From Paraspadella gotoi (taxonomy: Eukaryota; Chaetognatha): DNA of 64,000 nt. The translations under genes and the position numbers were made by a program. Shown here one piece after another: positions 12,709-22,698 of the stretch. The stretch spans positions 19,729,546 to 19,793,545 of the forward strand of contig CM119267.1 of NCBI GenBank assembly GCA_051294375.1, read 5' to 3'. The notes under the pieces are model-generated. The model searched no databases. It was not told where the DNA came from and worked only from the letters and a program-made list of their open reading frames with translations. Within the stretch, counting starts at the first letter, position 1. Each line of letters opens with the position of its first letter.

Positions 12709-13621
12709 CCAGAGGCGATCGGTCGATCGAGATCCAACTCCGAACGATAGACCGCGATTGACGTCCCGCTGAATCCGCGCAGAGCGACAACGGGGAAGAA
12801 GGGACGGCCACGAGCCGCCTGCCGTTGCGTACCTAGAAGCTGAAGCACTAGGCGGGCTTCAGGGCGAGACGCAACGCAGGAGAGACGCCAGTGGCTGAAA
12901 CGCCGAACAGGGATTCTCAGCTTTGACGGGGAAGCGACAGAGGCAAGACCGTCCCATGAAGCCGAGAAAAATCGAACTCTGAGACGGAACGAGACTCGAC
13001 TTCTCCAAAATGAAGAATGAAGCCCGCTTCCTTCAGTAAGAATGACTGCCTGAAGAGATCGCTTATGGGGCGCACTTCCTCTCTCGAAGAACGAGGAATC
13101 AGGATATCGTCGGATGTAAAATAGACAACGAATGCCCTCTGTCTCAGCCACTGAACGATGGAGCGACGTGTCGTCTTGGTGAAGAGCCACGATGCGCATC
13201 GCCAAGCCAAACGGAAGCACTTTGTACTGGAAAATCCTCCCTTTCCAAACGAAGCGACAAAATCGGGAGATGGTCCTCGTGCAGCGGGAGGTGAAGGTAA
13301 GCGTCGCGTGGAGATCGATCGACGCTCCCCAATCGCCTCGTCGAAACATCTTCCTGAGTGCGTGTTCGAGACCCTTACCTCATCCTGAAGTAAGGCATGG
13401 CGAGAGGAAAAGCCGCTCGTTGAGGCGCTTTGAGGGTGGTTTTTTTTGGGAGGGATCTCGCGGGGCCCTTTTTCCCCAAGGGGGCCCCCTCCATCCCTTC
13501 TTCGCGAACGTAAATTATCCCTCGAGTAAAAACCCCGGGAGAAAGGCTCCACCTCCTCGATAGCTCCCTTCTCCAGAGCGGCTTGAGAGAAGAATCTCCG
13601 CGTCCACCAGCGGCCGCTCAC
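12709..13621 (-). pseudogene. DIRS copy 1 reverse transcriptase (frameshifted)
   Basis: Blocks typical of DIRS reverse transcriptase are split over overlapping frames. One is R-G-D-W-G-A-S-I-D-L (finger/palm entry, the aspartate of motif A), another is K-V-L-P-F-G-L-A (motif B region), and the active-site region reads F-T-S-D-D-I-L-I in one frame. Copy 2 has Y-I-D-D-I-L-I at this position, so the catalytic box here is altered. Frameshifts lie between the blocks. Non-functional. Confidence 0.8.
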
Positions 13622-13741
13622 CTCTCGACCGAACGACAGGGTGGTCTCGTCTGCAGGGCGGAGGCTATTGCGCCGGAAGGGGGATGGCTCGGCCCGGCAT
13701 CTTGAACCTGGCCGGATAACGGTTCTGAAGATTGGCGAATC

Positions 13742-14973
13742 CTATGCTACCAACGTTCGTCCAAAACGAGGGTAGAAAAGAGAACGGAAGCCTTCCTCCA
13801 ACCGGATAGTGACCGGAAAGCAGTCGCCGATCTGGACGAAAACGGTGTCAGAGCCGGGCCGAGTCCGGTTCCTGAAGTCGCCACTGCCCAGACGCGGACG
13901 AAACAAAACACGGGCGGCCGAGCTGCCTCCGGGGCGCACGCAGCCCGTCACTTTGAGGGCTTTCGCCATCCCTGCGCTCTCCGTTTTTTTCCGACTTCTG
14001 TGGCGGACGGTTGAAGGCTTACTTGAACCTCCCTTTGCGTGCTTGGACAAGAATGGCGCTTGCGCCTTAAAACGGCTGACGGCGATTTCGTCGAAAGCGA
14101 ACGAAGGACAGAAGCCTACTGTCTGAGTCGCGCAGGAGAGACGCGTTGACTGGACAGAAGCAACTTGGCTTTGTCTGACCTTGTTTGCCACGAAAAAATG
14201 AGACTCCGTCGGCTGCGCTTCGTATGAAGCGCGCGTTGCCTCACGGAGACATAGCCCGAACATGACGCCGCCGATTGAACGGCACGCCTAATCTCGGAAA
14301 GCGCCGAATTGAAAGAGATCGCCTGGATCGCTGCTACGTCCCGAAGAGGCGTGGCCAAAGCTTCTATACGTTCCACGGCCTGATCCGTGGAGAGACCCTC
14401 CTTGAGCTCCTCGGCCAACAGACGTAGCTCATCCGCGGCGTAAAGCGCCGCGTGTCCAGACGCACCCGCCTCCTGCATCGAGCGTTGGTGTTGCCGAAAA
14501 GAGGCGTTAGGGCGAGCGCCGAAGGCTGCTTCAAACTGATGGATTAAGCATCCATCTCGATCCGGAGGGAGGAAAGAAGCCGGAGAGGCGTTATCCACCC
14601 ATCGGCGAAGACGAGATGTGGGAGTCGCGAGACGAGAATCCCAGTGCCTCACCAACTCTCCAGAAGCAGAAATCTGACGGAGACTGCGCCATTGATCGAC
14701 GACCCACTCCGACGCCGAGACTGCCTTCTTGGCGGTAGGGAGGAAGGTGTTGAAACCACCCTCTGTGTCGGAAGCTGAGTCCACCTCCCCCTCCTCGGAG
14801 GATTCGGCGTCCGGATCCGGGAAGGAGTGCTTCAAGCCGGGTCTACGTGGCGGAGGCGAGATATCTCGTGAATGTGAGGCTGAGGCAGAAACCCGTGCAG
14901 GGATCTGGGCTCTGGAAGCGGAAGGCGAAGCAAGGAGAAGCGACGAAGAAGCGGAGAAATGAGGAGCGGCCAT
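13742..14973 (-). pseudogene. DIRS copy 1 gag-like ORF
   Basis: Probable start is ATG 14973, giving a Ser/Ala/Pro-rich N-terminus. It contains an acidic P-D-P-D-A-E-S-S-E-E-G-E-V segment with a near-identical counterpart in copy 2 (P-D-L-D-A-K..A-E-E-G-E-V), then R-R-W-V-D-N-A-S-P-A-S-F and a helical middle. The frame breaks near 14.1-14.2 kb and continues in another frame as a basic, Arg/Ser-rich tail to about 13.74 kb. DIRS gag is assumed to package the RNA; no zinc knuckle is visible. Confidence 0.7.
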
Positions 14974-15184
14974 CCCGTCGATCAAGAACCGTGACATGAA
15001 CGTAAAAACACAAAAAATCAACATTAGATCAAATAAAAACGATCTAAAAAAATCCCCTCCCTCCTCTTTTTAAATTATCCCAAAATTTAAAAAACATAAA
15101 AAGACGCACCCAGCAAAAAACCCACACCCGCGAACCAAAGAACCCAAACACCGGTGGTGAAAAGGGGTGGAGCGGCAGGAGGTG

Positions 15185-15272
15185 CGTGGGGGGGTTCGAT
15201 CAAGAATCGTGATTCCATTGGAATCTAAGATTCTCTGATCGAACCCCCCCCACGAATGCCTCAGTAACGAGA
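15185..15272. repeat. DIRS copy 1, internal complementary region
   Basis: The reverse complement reads across a circle junction: right-end sequence (..GTTCGATCAGAG), then AAT, then left-end sequence (CTTAGATTCCAATGG..). Established DIRS biology uses such a region as a bridge template to complete the ends of the circular intermediate. It lies upstream of gag in the element's sense. Confidence 0.85.
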
Positions 15273-15398
15273 AAAACAGGAGAGCGCGGTGTAAAAAAAG
15301 GGAAAGAAAGAAATAAAATTTCGAAACAAAAAAGGAAAGCAGAGGGGCATAAGCGAAAATATGCGAAATGACCTAAATAAACTCCCCCCCCGGTGAGC

Positions 15399-15820
15399 TC
15401 ACCGGCGAAAATCCTCCATTTCCAAACGCGAAGAGCGTTGAAAATCCTTCATCTCCTTGCGAAACCCTTCAAGGGTGGCCTTCAAATAGTCCGCGACGAC
15501 TTCCATGCCTCCAGCCGAACGCGAGTCTTGAGGAAGAGTGCGTCTTGGCTGACCGCCCCCCAAACCGGCGTTGCCGGGGTGCGCCGCTTCGGCGTGCGCT
15601 GCCTGAGAGGCTGGAACCGAGGTAACGGAAACCGGTCTCCGAGGCGAAGGAGGAGGGGCGGTGGAGACGCATTGCGGGAAAGTCCCTGTTCTTCCCCGCG
15701 CACCTCCGGGGTCCTCAACCCCCTTGAATTCGACGATTTCGACGAATGGCGATCGCCGTGTTTGTCGTGCGATTTCTCGCGCGACTTCTTCGATTCATCG
15801 CGTGCGTGATGCGAAGACAT
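15399..15820 (-). pseudogene. Small upstream ORF of DIRS copy 1 (basic, coiled-coil C-terminus)
   Basis: ATG 15820 opens a Ser/His/Arg/Lys/Asp-rich start (M-S-S-H-H-A-R-D-E-S-K-K-S-R-E-K), then a Pro/Arg-rich middle. After one frame change it ends in an amphipathic stretch (F-R-K-E-M-K-D-F-Q-R-S-S-R-L, then E-M-E-D-F-R-R) with stop at 15399-15401. Copy 2 has the same three-part layout in the same place (41147-41604), so this is a genuine part of the element. It lies outside the internal complementary region, between it and the outer repeat. I know no named DIRS protein of this kind. Confidence 0.6.
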
Positions 15821-15974
15821 AATAACGACCGCCGAAATTTCGATAAAAAACCGAAAAACGAAAGAAAAGTCCCGATAAATAAGCGAAGAAAAGGAAACGT
15901 TAGAAAAAACGTGCTGATGCTTTTCGCGCGAAAAAAGAAGTGACGCGTCTGTCGGCACAGCAGCACTTCGGGGA

Positions 15975-16126
15975 GCCCCGCAGCGGCGGGGCGGACGGTG
16001 CTGCAGCGCTGCTCAAAAAAGATATACTTTTTCGATGTTTTTTTGTTTTCGTTTTCTTCTGATGCACTGCGCGGTAGTCTCGCCTTTAGTGAGACAAAAG
16101 GCATTCGTGGGGGGGTTCGATCAGAG
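15975..16126. repeat. DIRS copy 1, right inverted terminal repeat
   Basis: Inverse of the left repeat, ending GGTTCGATCAGAG immediately before AAT 16127-16129. Contains GGCGGGGCGGACGGTGCTGC, the complement of the left-end block. Confidence 0.8.
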
Positions 16127-16129
16127 AAT

Positions 16130-17600
16130 TGGTTTAAATGGAAAAAACAAAAAAATATATATCACTATTTGAACGCCAATTGCTCATGAGTGGATAGGGC
16201 AATTGACTTGAAATTTTGTATGATGGTAGGAAAGTGTGTGATTGAGCGGGATATAAAGTTTCGATGGAATCGTGCGAGTGGAAATGAGTTAAAATGGAAA
16301 AAACAAAAGTCATATTTACTTGAAGTATTTTTACTTAAATTTACTCATAATTATTATGTTTATTAAAAATTGGATAGATAAATCGAAATTGAATTTTGTG
16401 TGTGGGTAGGAAAGTATGTTATAAAGCTGGATATAATTTTTTAGATGGAATCGTTGGAGTGGAAAAGAGTTCAAATTAGAAAACCAAAAGACACATTTAT
16501 TTGATTTTTTAAAGTTTCTCTCTCTCTATATCTCTCTGATTGATTGATTGATTGACCAAATTATGCAAATTGACAAAAATATGCCAGTTGACCAAATTCT
16601 TAAAGTTGACCAAATTATTCCAGTTGACAAAATTCTGCAAGTTGATCAAGTTCTGCAAGTTGATCAAGTTCTGCAAGTTGACCAAATTATGCCTGTTGAC
16701 CAAATTATGCCAGTTGACCAAATTAGGCCAGTTAATAAAATTATGCCAGTTGACCAAATTATGCCGGTTGACCAAATTATCTTAATTAATCAAATAATGT
16801 CAGTTGACCAAATTATGTCAGTTGACCAAATTATGTCAGTAGACCAAATTATGTCAGTAGACCAAATTATGTCAGTTAACCAAATTGTGTCAGTTAACCA
16901 AATTATGAAAGTTAATTAAATTATGCAAGTTGACCAAGTTAGCTTATTACCACTTAATTATCGATTGACCTGGAATTTGTATGCGAGTAGAAAAGTGTGT
17001 GATTGAACAGGAAACCAAGTTTCGATGGAATCTTTTGAGTGGAAATGAGTTTAAATGGAAAAAAAACAAAAAACCTGTTTCACTAATTAATTATGCTTTT
17101 TTTTATTTTTATATTAAATGTAAATGCAGGATGTATTAATAAATCAAATAATTAATCAGTTAATTAATCAATTAGTCAATTAATTAATCAATAATTAATT
17201 AATCAGTCAATCAATCCGTCCATCCGTCCCACCTTAGCAAAAAGCTCCAATAACTCGTGATTATCTGGTTGGATTGGAATGAAATTTTGTGTGTGGGTAG
17301 GAAAGTGTGTGATAAAGCTGGATATAAAGTTTCGACGGAATCGTGTGAGTGGAAATGAGTTTAAGTGGAAAAAACATAAGTCGCATTTACTAAAATCTTT
17401 TTACTTATTTTAACCAATAAGTACTCTAATTAATCATAATTGGATGGATAGATTGAGTTCAAATTTTTTGTGTGGGTATAAAAATGTGTAACGATGCTTA
17501 ATATAAAGTTTCGGTGGAAATGAGTTTAAATTAAAAAAATATGAGTCACATTTACTTGAATCTTTTTACTTATTTAACCCATAATAGATTGAGATGAAAT
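16130..17600 (+). repeat. Array of dispersed repeat units
   Basis: Diverged copies of one unit of roughly 150-190 bases start near 16170, 16370, 16955, 17215 and 17440. Shared landmarks are AACTCGTGATT or ATAATTGGATGGAT, then AAATTTTGTGTGTGGGTAGG, AAAGTGTGTGAT, AAGTTTCGATGGAATCGTG, GAGTGGAAATGAGTTTAAAT and GGAAAAAAC. The copy at 17215 again has a (GTCC)-type run before it. An 18-bp minisatellite lies between units. Confidence 0.8.
16549..16942. repeat. 18-bp minisatellite (about 22 units)
   Basis: Unit GTTGACCAAATTATGCCA with point variants (GTCA, GCAA endings). Because 18 is divisible by three, several frames on both strands stay open through the array (Q-I-M-P-V-D repeats on plus, L-V-N-W-H-N on minus). 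Nothing else marks these as genes. Confidence 0.95.
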
Positions 17601-17609
17601 TTTGTGAGC

Positions 17610-17776
17610 GGGTAGAGAGAGAGAGAGAGAGAGTGAGAGAGAGAGAGCAGAAAAATGAGCATAAGGATCGTTGCAATTGCAAAGAGAGAGAGAGAGAACA
17701 GAGAGAAAGAGAGCAGAAAAATGAGCATAAGGATCGTTGCAATTGCAAAGAGAGAGAGAGAGAAAGAGAGAGAGTC
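17610..17776. repeat. GA microsatellites with a duplicated unit
   Basis: GAGAGA runs enclosing two copies of a unit containing GAGCATAAGGATCGTTGCAA followed by TTGCAAAGAGAGA. The core CATAAGGATCGT.GCAATTGCA is also the head motif of the CGTCGCAA-end repeat family found elsewhere in the window. Confidence 0.8.
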
Positions 17777-17779
17777 CGA

Positions 17780-19477
17780 GATTAAAATTAGTAAATAAAA
17801 AAGTTATTTTACTCACTGAATAAAAATACTTAAAATACTTACAAAATACATAAAATTAATAAAATTATTATTCCGATAACCTTGTTTAATCACATGCAAT
17901 ATATCTAGTAAGGCGGGCCAATATTGAACATTTTTTATAACTTCTAGTTCTCTTTAAAATTTTTTTTCCTTTTACTACTAAATCGATTTTCAATGTAACT
18001 TTTTGAATTAGTTCATTGGGTTGTTGCACTTAATCTTTTAAATATTTATCAATATGAAATTGGTACAACCAATATAAAAATTATCCATTCATTTAATAAA
18101 TAAATATATAATAATTATATAAAGTTTTGACGGAATTGTGCCAGTGGAAATGAGTTAAGATGGAAAAAACATAAGTCACATTTACTTGAATCTTTAATAT
18201 TAATGAGTACTAATAAATGTTTTAATTAATTAATTAATGTGAAAAAAAGATGCAAGTTAAAAGAATCTTAAAAGCATAAAGATCGCCGCAATTGCATAAA
18301 AAAAGAGAGAGAGAGAGAGTGAAAGAGGAGACATAAAATAAAATAGAGGATATTTGTTTGTTTTGATAAAATGTAAACAAAACATATTTAATAACTGTCC
18401 TAACCCAATTTTAAGGACATCGATGATGATAAGTTGAATATAAATTTAAAATTAATTATTATATATTAAAATTAATTAATTAATTAATTAATTAATTATC
18501 GTAGGCAGATCCGACGTTGTTTGCTCAAACTTGTTTGATACTGGGGAGGTCTACTATGCAATAGTAATTGATTATTAATGTAATAGTGCCATGATGGAAA
18601 AAAAAATGTCACGGTTTCTTTCCAGCTATTTTTCATATTTTAATAGAATCAAAAAATAAAACTTACATATCAAGAAACTTTAGCCTTTTGTGATTTATAT
18701 GAGCTGTCTCATTTATGTACGACCAAAAATACAAGAATTCCATGCAAAAAAAATGAGTTGTCCAAAAAATGCTTTTTTCTTTATCTTTTTCATATCTACA
18801 CTTTTTATTTATATTAATTTACGGGGTTTTTATTACTTTAAACCGTTACTATTAAAAATTCCTGCCTTTTCTCTGTTTCATGTCATTAGGATAGATACAG
18901 GGATGAATCTTAATTCATATGTAAAAAAAAATGGCATTAAATATATATTAATGCTGAAGATGCTCCAGAATATTCTTTTTATATTGTAAAGTTATAATGC
19001 ACCGGGTAACCTTTCTATGAGCAAAGTTATTATTTTTATATACCTCTGGATGTATTATCAGAACCAAATATCAAACAAGTAAAAAAAAAAAAAAAATCAA
19101 GATTTTGTTGAAATGAAAGACATCACATTATGCAACAACATCTCAAGCTTGGTTTATTTTATAGGGGATCCATCTTTTTTACTGTTTGCCAAAGACCATT
19201 TTTTGCCCTTAATCTGATAAAAAATATTATGTCAGAAATATAATATTAACAATAATGTGAGTAGTCCTCTTGATCAAAAAGAGGTGAAAACAGTTGGAGA
19301 ACCTCTTTTGGAAGTATTTGAATGCATTAAATAATTTTATGCTGTTGAGAAATAATATTTTTATTCAGTCCAAGGGAGGTCATATTACATATTAAAACCT
19401 ATTTACCGGCCAAAAAATATATTTGACAATAAAATTAACCAACTTTTCCAAACCGCAAAACATTTTTTTTCCATCAT
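17780..19477. other. Repeat remnants, no gene
   Basis: AT-rich. Includes a partial GGTACAACC repeat (about 18052-18110), a further array-unit fragment (about 18117-18185), a fragment of the CGTCGCAA-end family (head at about 18262, inner part to about 18450), and (TTAA)n near 18470-18500. A 99-codon hydrophobic open frame at 18690-18989 (+) is A/T-biased and not supported as a gene. Confidence 0.6.
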
Positions 19478-19934
19478 GGTAATTGATTATTGAAACAATA
19501 GTAATTGGTTATTGATGTAATAGTAATTGGTTATTGATGCAATAGTAATTGGTTATTGATGCAATAGTAATTGATTAAAGATGCAATAATAACTTATTAT
19601 TGATGCAATAATAACTTATTATTGATGCAATAATAACTTATTATTGATGCAATAATAACTTATTATTGATGCAATAATAACTTATTATTGATGCAATAAT
19701 AACTTATTATTGATGCAATAATAATTGATTATTGATGGAATGGTAACCAATTATTGATGCGACGATAACCAATTATTGCAGCAATGATAAACCAATTATT
19801 GATGCGATGATAAACCAATTATTAATGCGATGATAGTTATTCACTGATGCGATGATAGTTATTCACTGATGCGATGATAGTTATTCACTGATGCGATGAT
19901 AGTTATTCACTGATGTGATGATAGTTATTCACTA
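19478..19934. repeat. 22-bp minisatellite, left part
   Basis: About 20 units of TTATTGATGCAATAATAACT with two more bases, grading rightwards into a variant with core GATGCGATGATAGTTATTCA. The unit stays 22 bases while its sequence drifts, indicating local spread of variants. The array resumes at 20540 after an insertion. Confidence 0.93.
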
Positions 19935-20539
19935 AGGCGTAGTAAAATTTTTTAAATTTAACTTTAATTAAAATTTTAACAACATTATACTAATGAACAT
20001 TTATGTATAAAAAAAATTTATAATAAATTTTACAATTTACGCAGTAGGCCATATTTATACTAGTACTAATCTAATAAATGTTAAAATTTCAAAACAGTTT
20101 TTTTAAAAATTTTTTTTTGCAGATTTGGATTCGTCATAAAAAGTTGATAGAAAAGAAATATAACTCTTTTTAAAAAATTCCTTCATTAAGTGGGTCAAAA
20201 ATTAGAAAAAGCTATATTTTAAGCTGAAAATTAACTTTTTATATATTAAATATAATTTTTTTAAATTTTTAACCCACTTAATGCAAGAATTTTAAAAATG
20301 ATTTATATTTTCTTTTATCAACTTTTGACGAGGAATTCAAATCTGCAATCAAAATTAAGAAAAGCCTATTTTGAAATGTTTCGATTTATAAGGATAGTAC
20401 TACAAAAATAGTACAAAAATAGTACTACTGCAAAAATTAAAAAACATAAAATTAATTTTTTTTACAAATTAATGTTTACTGATGGTATGTTGTTCATAAT
20501 TGACTTTTAGAATTTTTCTATGTAACTTTCACTACGCCT
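19935..20539. mobile_element. Foldback MITE with TA at both ends (605 bp)
   Basis: Inserted in the 22-bp minisatellite. The ends are AGGCGTAGTAAAA and TTTCACTACGCCT (inverse), each next to TA. The interior is a long imperfect hairpin: the arm around 20120-20210 (GATTTGGATTCGTC.., ..TTAAGTGGGTC) pairs with about 20265-20345 (GACCCACTTAATG-like, ..AATTCAAATC). No coding capacity. A diverged relative is in the SOX intron near 53.93-54.4 kb. Confidence 0.85.
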
Positions 20540-20655
20540 TATTATTCACTGATGCGATGATAGTTATTCACTGATGCGATGATAGTTATTCACTGATGCG
20601 ATGATAGTTATTCACTGATGCGATGATAGTTATTCACTGATGCGAAGATAGTCTA
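20540..20655. repeat. 22-bp minisatellite, right part
   Basis: About five units of TGATGCGATGATAGTTATTC plus AC, identical in type to the last units before the MITE. Confidence 0.93.
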
Positions 20656-21070
20656 TAAAAAAATTGAATTGACGGCCAAGTATTCCTGGATGAGGAAGCC
20701 GACTTGGGATTTGCTGGGCTTCCATTGGTCAACGCCGGTCACATGATGGCATTTTTTTTTTTCATCTTAATGTTATTTTGTTCCTTTTTTTGACTCTGAT
20801 AAACACGCGATCTATTGACTACCGCAAACAAAAGGGCATTTCAAGGCAAGGCGGACTGATATAAGAATTTAAAAGACCTTGATGATGAGAAACCAAATCT
20901 AAATTTTTAGCTTCCTATGGTTATACACTTAAACAATTTTGAATTGTAAAAAAGCGTGACAATGACAACAACGATGTCAGTGACAAAGAAGCAGAAGAAA
21001 ACCAACATCTCGCCCAAGATGGGCCGAAGCTCGTCTGGCGAGATAAAAATTTTTTTTAATCTTTTCATTT
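20656..21070. other. Repeat remnant beside the membrane-protein frame
   Basis: Carries a block (about 20700-20860) resembling the DIRS copy 2 terminal repeat in structure (GAAGCCGACTTGGG.., GATAAACACGCGATCTATTG, ACAAAAGGGCATTTC). A second block (about 20870-21050) ends CTCGTCTGGCGAGATAAAAA. That same end recurs at about 27917-27943, so it is a dispersed repeat terminus. Confidence 0.6.
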
Positions 21071-21074
21071 GAGA

Positions 21075-21382
21075 TTATTCTTCTGGTGGTGGTCCATTCG
21101 CATAAACTACAATTGTATTCGGCTGCTTCGGACCACAACATTTACAATAACAAGTCTTGTTAACTGCTATAGAGGTAGTGATTGTAGCCCAGAGTGTGAT
21201 AACAAATGTAAGCAAGCCCACGACAATCAAAATGCAACTCATGGCAATCAGAGCATCATAATTGGAAACACAGATAATATTACAGTAGATACTATCACGA
21301 TGAAGAACTACACTGCTCATTATTCCCACCACTACAATTACGTTAATAGAGAAAAACAAACAAAAACCAAATATGCAATAAC
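21075..21382 (-). CDS. Putative C-terminal exon of a multi-pass membrane protein (MS4A/CD20-like?)
   Basis: The acceptor AAATTCCAG is followed by 102 codons to TAA 21075-21077. The peptide has one hydrophobic segment (F-G-F-C-L-F-F-S-I-N-V-I-V-V-V-G), a Cys-containing loop, then a long second segment (A-L-I-A-M-S-C-I-L-I-V-V-G-L-L-T-F-V). It ends in a short tail with clustered cysteines (C-Y-C-K-C-C) and a proline-rich acidic end (G-P-P-P-E-E). Cysteines beside the last membrane segment suggest palmitoylation. Topology and tail resemble CD20-type tetraspans, but no diagnostic motif fixes the family. Confidence 0.45.
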
Positions 21383-21566
21383 CTGGAATTTAAATACCCA
21401 AGATTAAGTTTTTTTGGTATATTAATTTTGTTTATAATATTTATTATATGAAAATCTTACAATTGATTTTTTTTTATAAACGACTGCGCAGATGGCCAAA
21501 ACACGCGGTGATGAGGACAAATTTGCGGTCCATAATCCAGAATAATCATCAGGAAATTTAAGGTAA

Positions 21567-21728
21567 TTAAAAGGGGTTGAGTACGATAGCTATGATAGTG
21601 ACCACTGCAATGATGACAGCCAGAATTATTAGGATGATGCCTTGGGCTTTTGTAAAATTCACTTGCAAAACCTCTTCCATTTTTAGACGACCCGCCTCTT
21701 GTTTAGCAGCTTCTTCATTTGATTTCAT
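21567..21728 (-). CDS. Short single-pass membrane protein or first exon (53 aa)
   Basis: ATG 21728 opens an N-terminus rich in Glu, Lys and Ala (M-K-S-N-E-E-A-A-K-Q-E-A). It is followed by T-K-A-Q-G and a 23-residue hydrophobic helix (I-I-L-I-I-L-A-V-I-I-A-V-V-T) and a stop right after N-P-F. The arrangement fits either a tail-anchored micropeptide or the first membrane exon of the protein at 21075-21382, 184 bases downstream on the same strand. A GT within the last codons (GCTATC/GTACTC) could be a donor, but its phase does not match the next acceptor, so I do not join them. Confidence 0.4.
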   Translation of the reverse strand: MKSNEEAAKQEAGRLKMEEVLQVNFTKAQGIILIILAVIIAVVTIIAIVLNPF

Positions 21729-22698
21729 GGTGATTTTTGATTGATTTTTGATTTTTGTTGAAAATAATCTTATTATCCACAGATCTTTAAAAACGGGGAT
21801 AGATTTTGTCTTCAAATAATTTAATACAAAAATTTGATTTTTACCTTTGAAACAAATTAAAGCGACAAAAAAAGTAATAATTCATAAAAAAAAATTTTCG
21901 GTCAGAACATCAAAAATCGTCAAAAAGATTGTTATAGAATATTAGGAAATTAATAATATAATATTAAAAAAATCTAGGGTATTGCACAAAAATTTTAAAA
22001 ATACTGATTTTTTTCAGTCGATGGTTTTAGATCTTATATTAGGACTAACGAAGTGTACTTTAATCGTTAATTCCATGTTTGACTTTTAAATGTTTGACTT
22101 TTAAATATTTGATTTACCCCAACTGATTTATGTCAATTTGGAGTAACGTTTCTGCCTCCTTACTGCTTTCAAGGATATTCAACCAAAATTTTGGAAAACG
22201 CTTTTTTCTAATTAAGATACATTGTAGTATTGGATTCAGATTTGATTTTTTTTTTACGTGTTTGTTGCGCGCGGTGGCGTAAAAACTACGCCAAAACGTA
22301 TTATTTCCTAATTACATATGTGGCGTTAATGATTTTTCCCAAAAAAATTTTAAAATATATCAAGTTAAATAATATGTAAAGGTTTATATTAAAATTTGGA
22401 AAATAATTTTGGCGTAAAATGAAGGTAAAACCGTTTAATATGATATAATTATGTGGCGTAAAGACTTTCTGATTATTTTCTAGTAAAAAGCCATTCAGTT
22501 AAGAGGTTTTAAAGATTTATCCCACCTTTTTTTATACAGGTTTGGCGTAGAATAACGTAAAATGACAGAAAGCCATATTTCATTTAATTTTGTGGCATAA
22601 AACTTTTTTTCATTTTCCAAATAAAACTACTAAAATGTTTTGACTATCCCCTCATCACTTTCCCTTTCCTCCCTTTTCTTTTCTCTTTTATTTTTATA

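Larger units (their letters stand above)
10154..16129 (-). mobile_element. DIRS-type retrotransposon, copy 1 (decayed, about 5.98 kb)
   Basis: A DIRS-order element: inverted terminal repeats (about 10157-10370 and 15975-16126), an internal complementary region (15185-15272), and coding remnants on the minus strand in the order small ORF, gag, reverse transcriptase, RNase H, then a decayed recombinase region. AAT lies at both borders (10154-10156 and 16127-16129) and there is no longer target duplication. Removing the element while keeping one AAT restores a continuous repeat unit (..GAGTGGAAAT + TGGTTTAAATGG..) that matches intact copies nearby, for example around 16270-16300. That fixes both borders directly. 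Frameshifts in every ORF mean it is no longer autonomous. Confidence 0.9.

Noticed and set aside
18690-18989. 99-codon hydrophobic plus-strand frame
   Set aside because: Phe/Ile/Leu/Lys-rich composition is what AT-rich non-coding DNA gives; it starts inside repeat remnants and lacks neighbours.
19478-20655. Regularly spaced repeats resembling a CRISPR array
   Set aside because: Units are directly tandem with no unique spacers, and the genome is eukaryotic.
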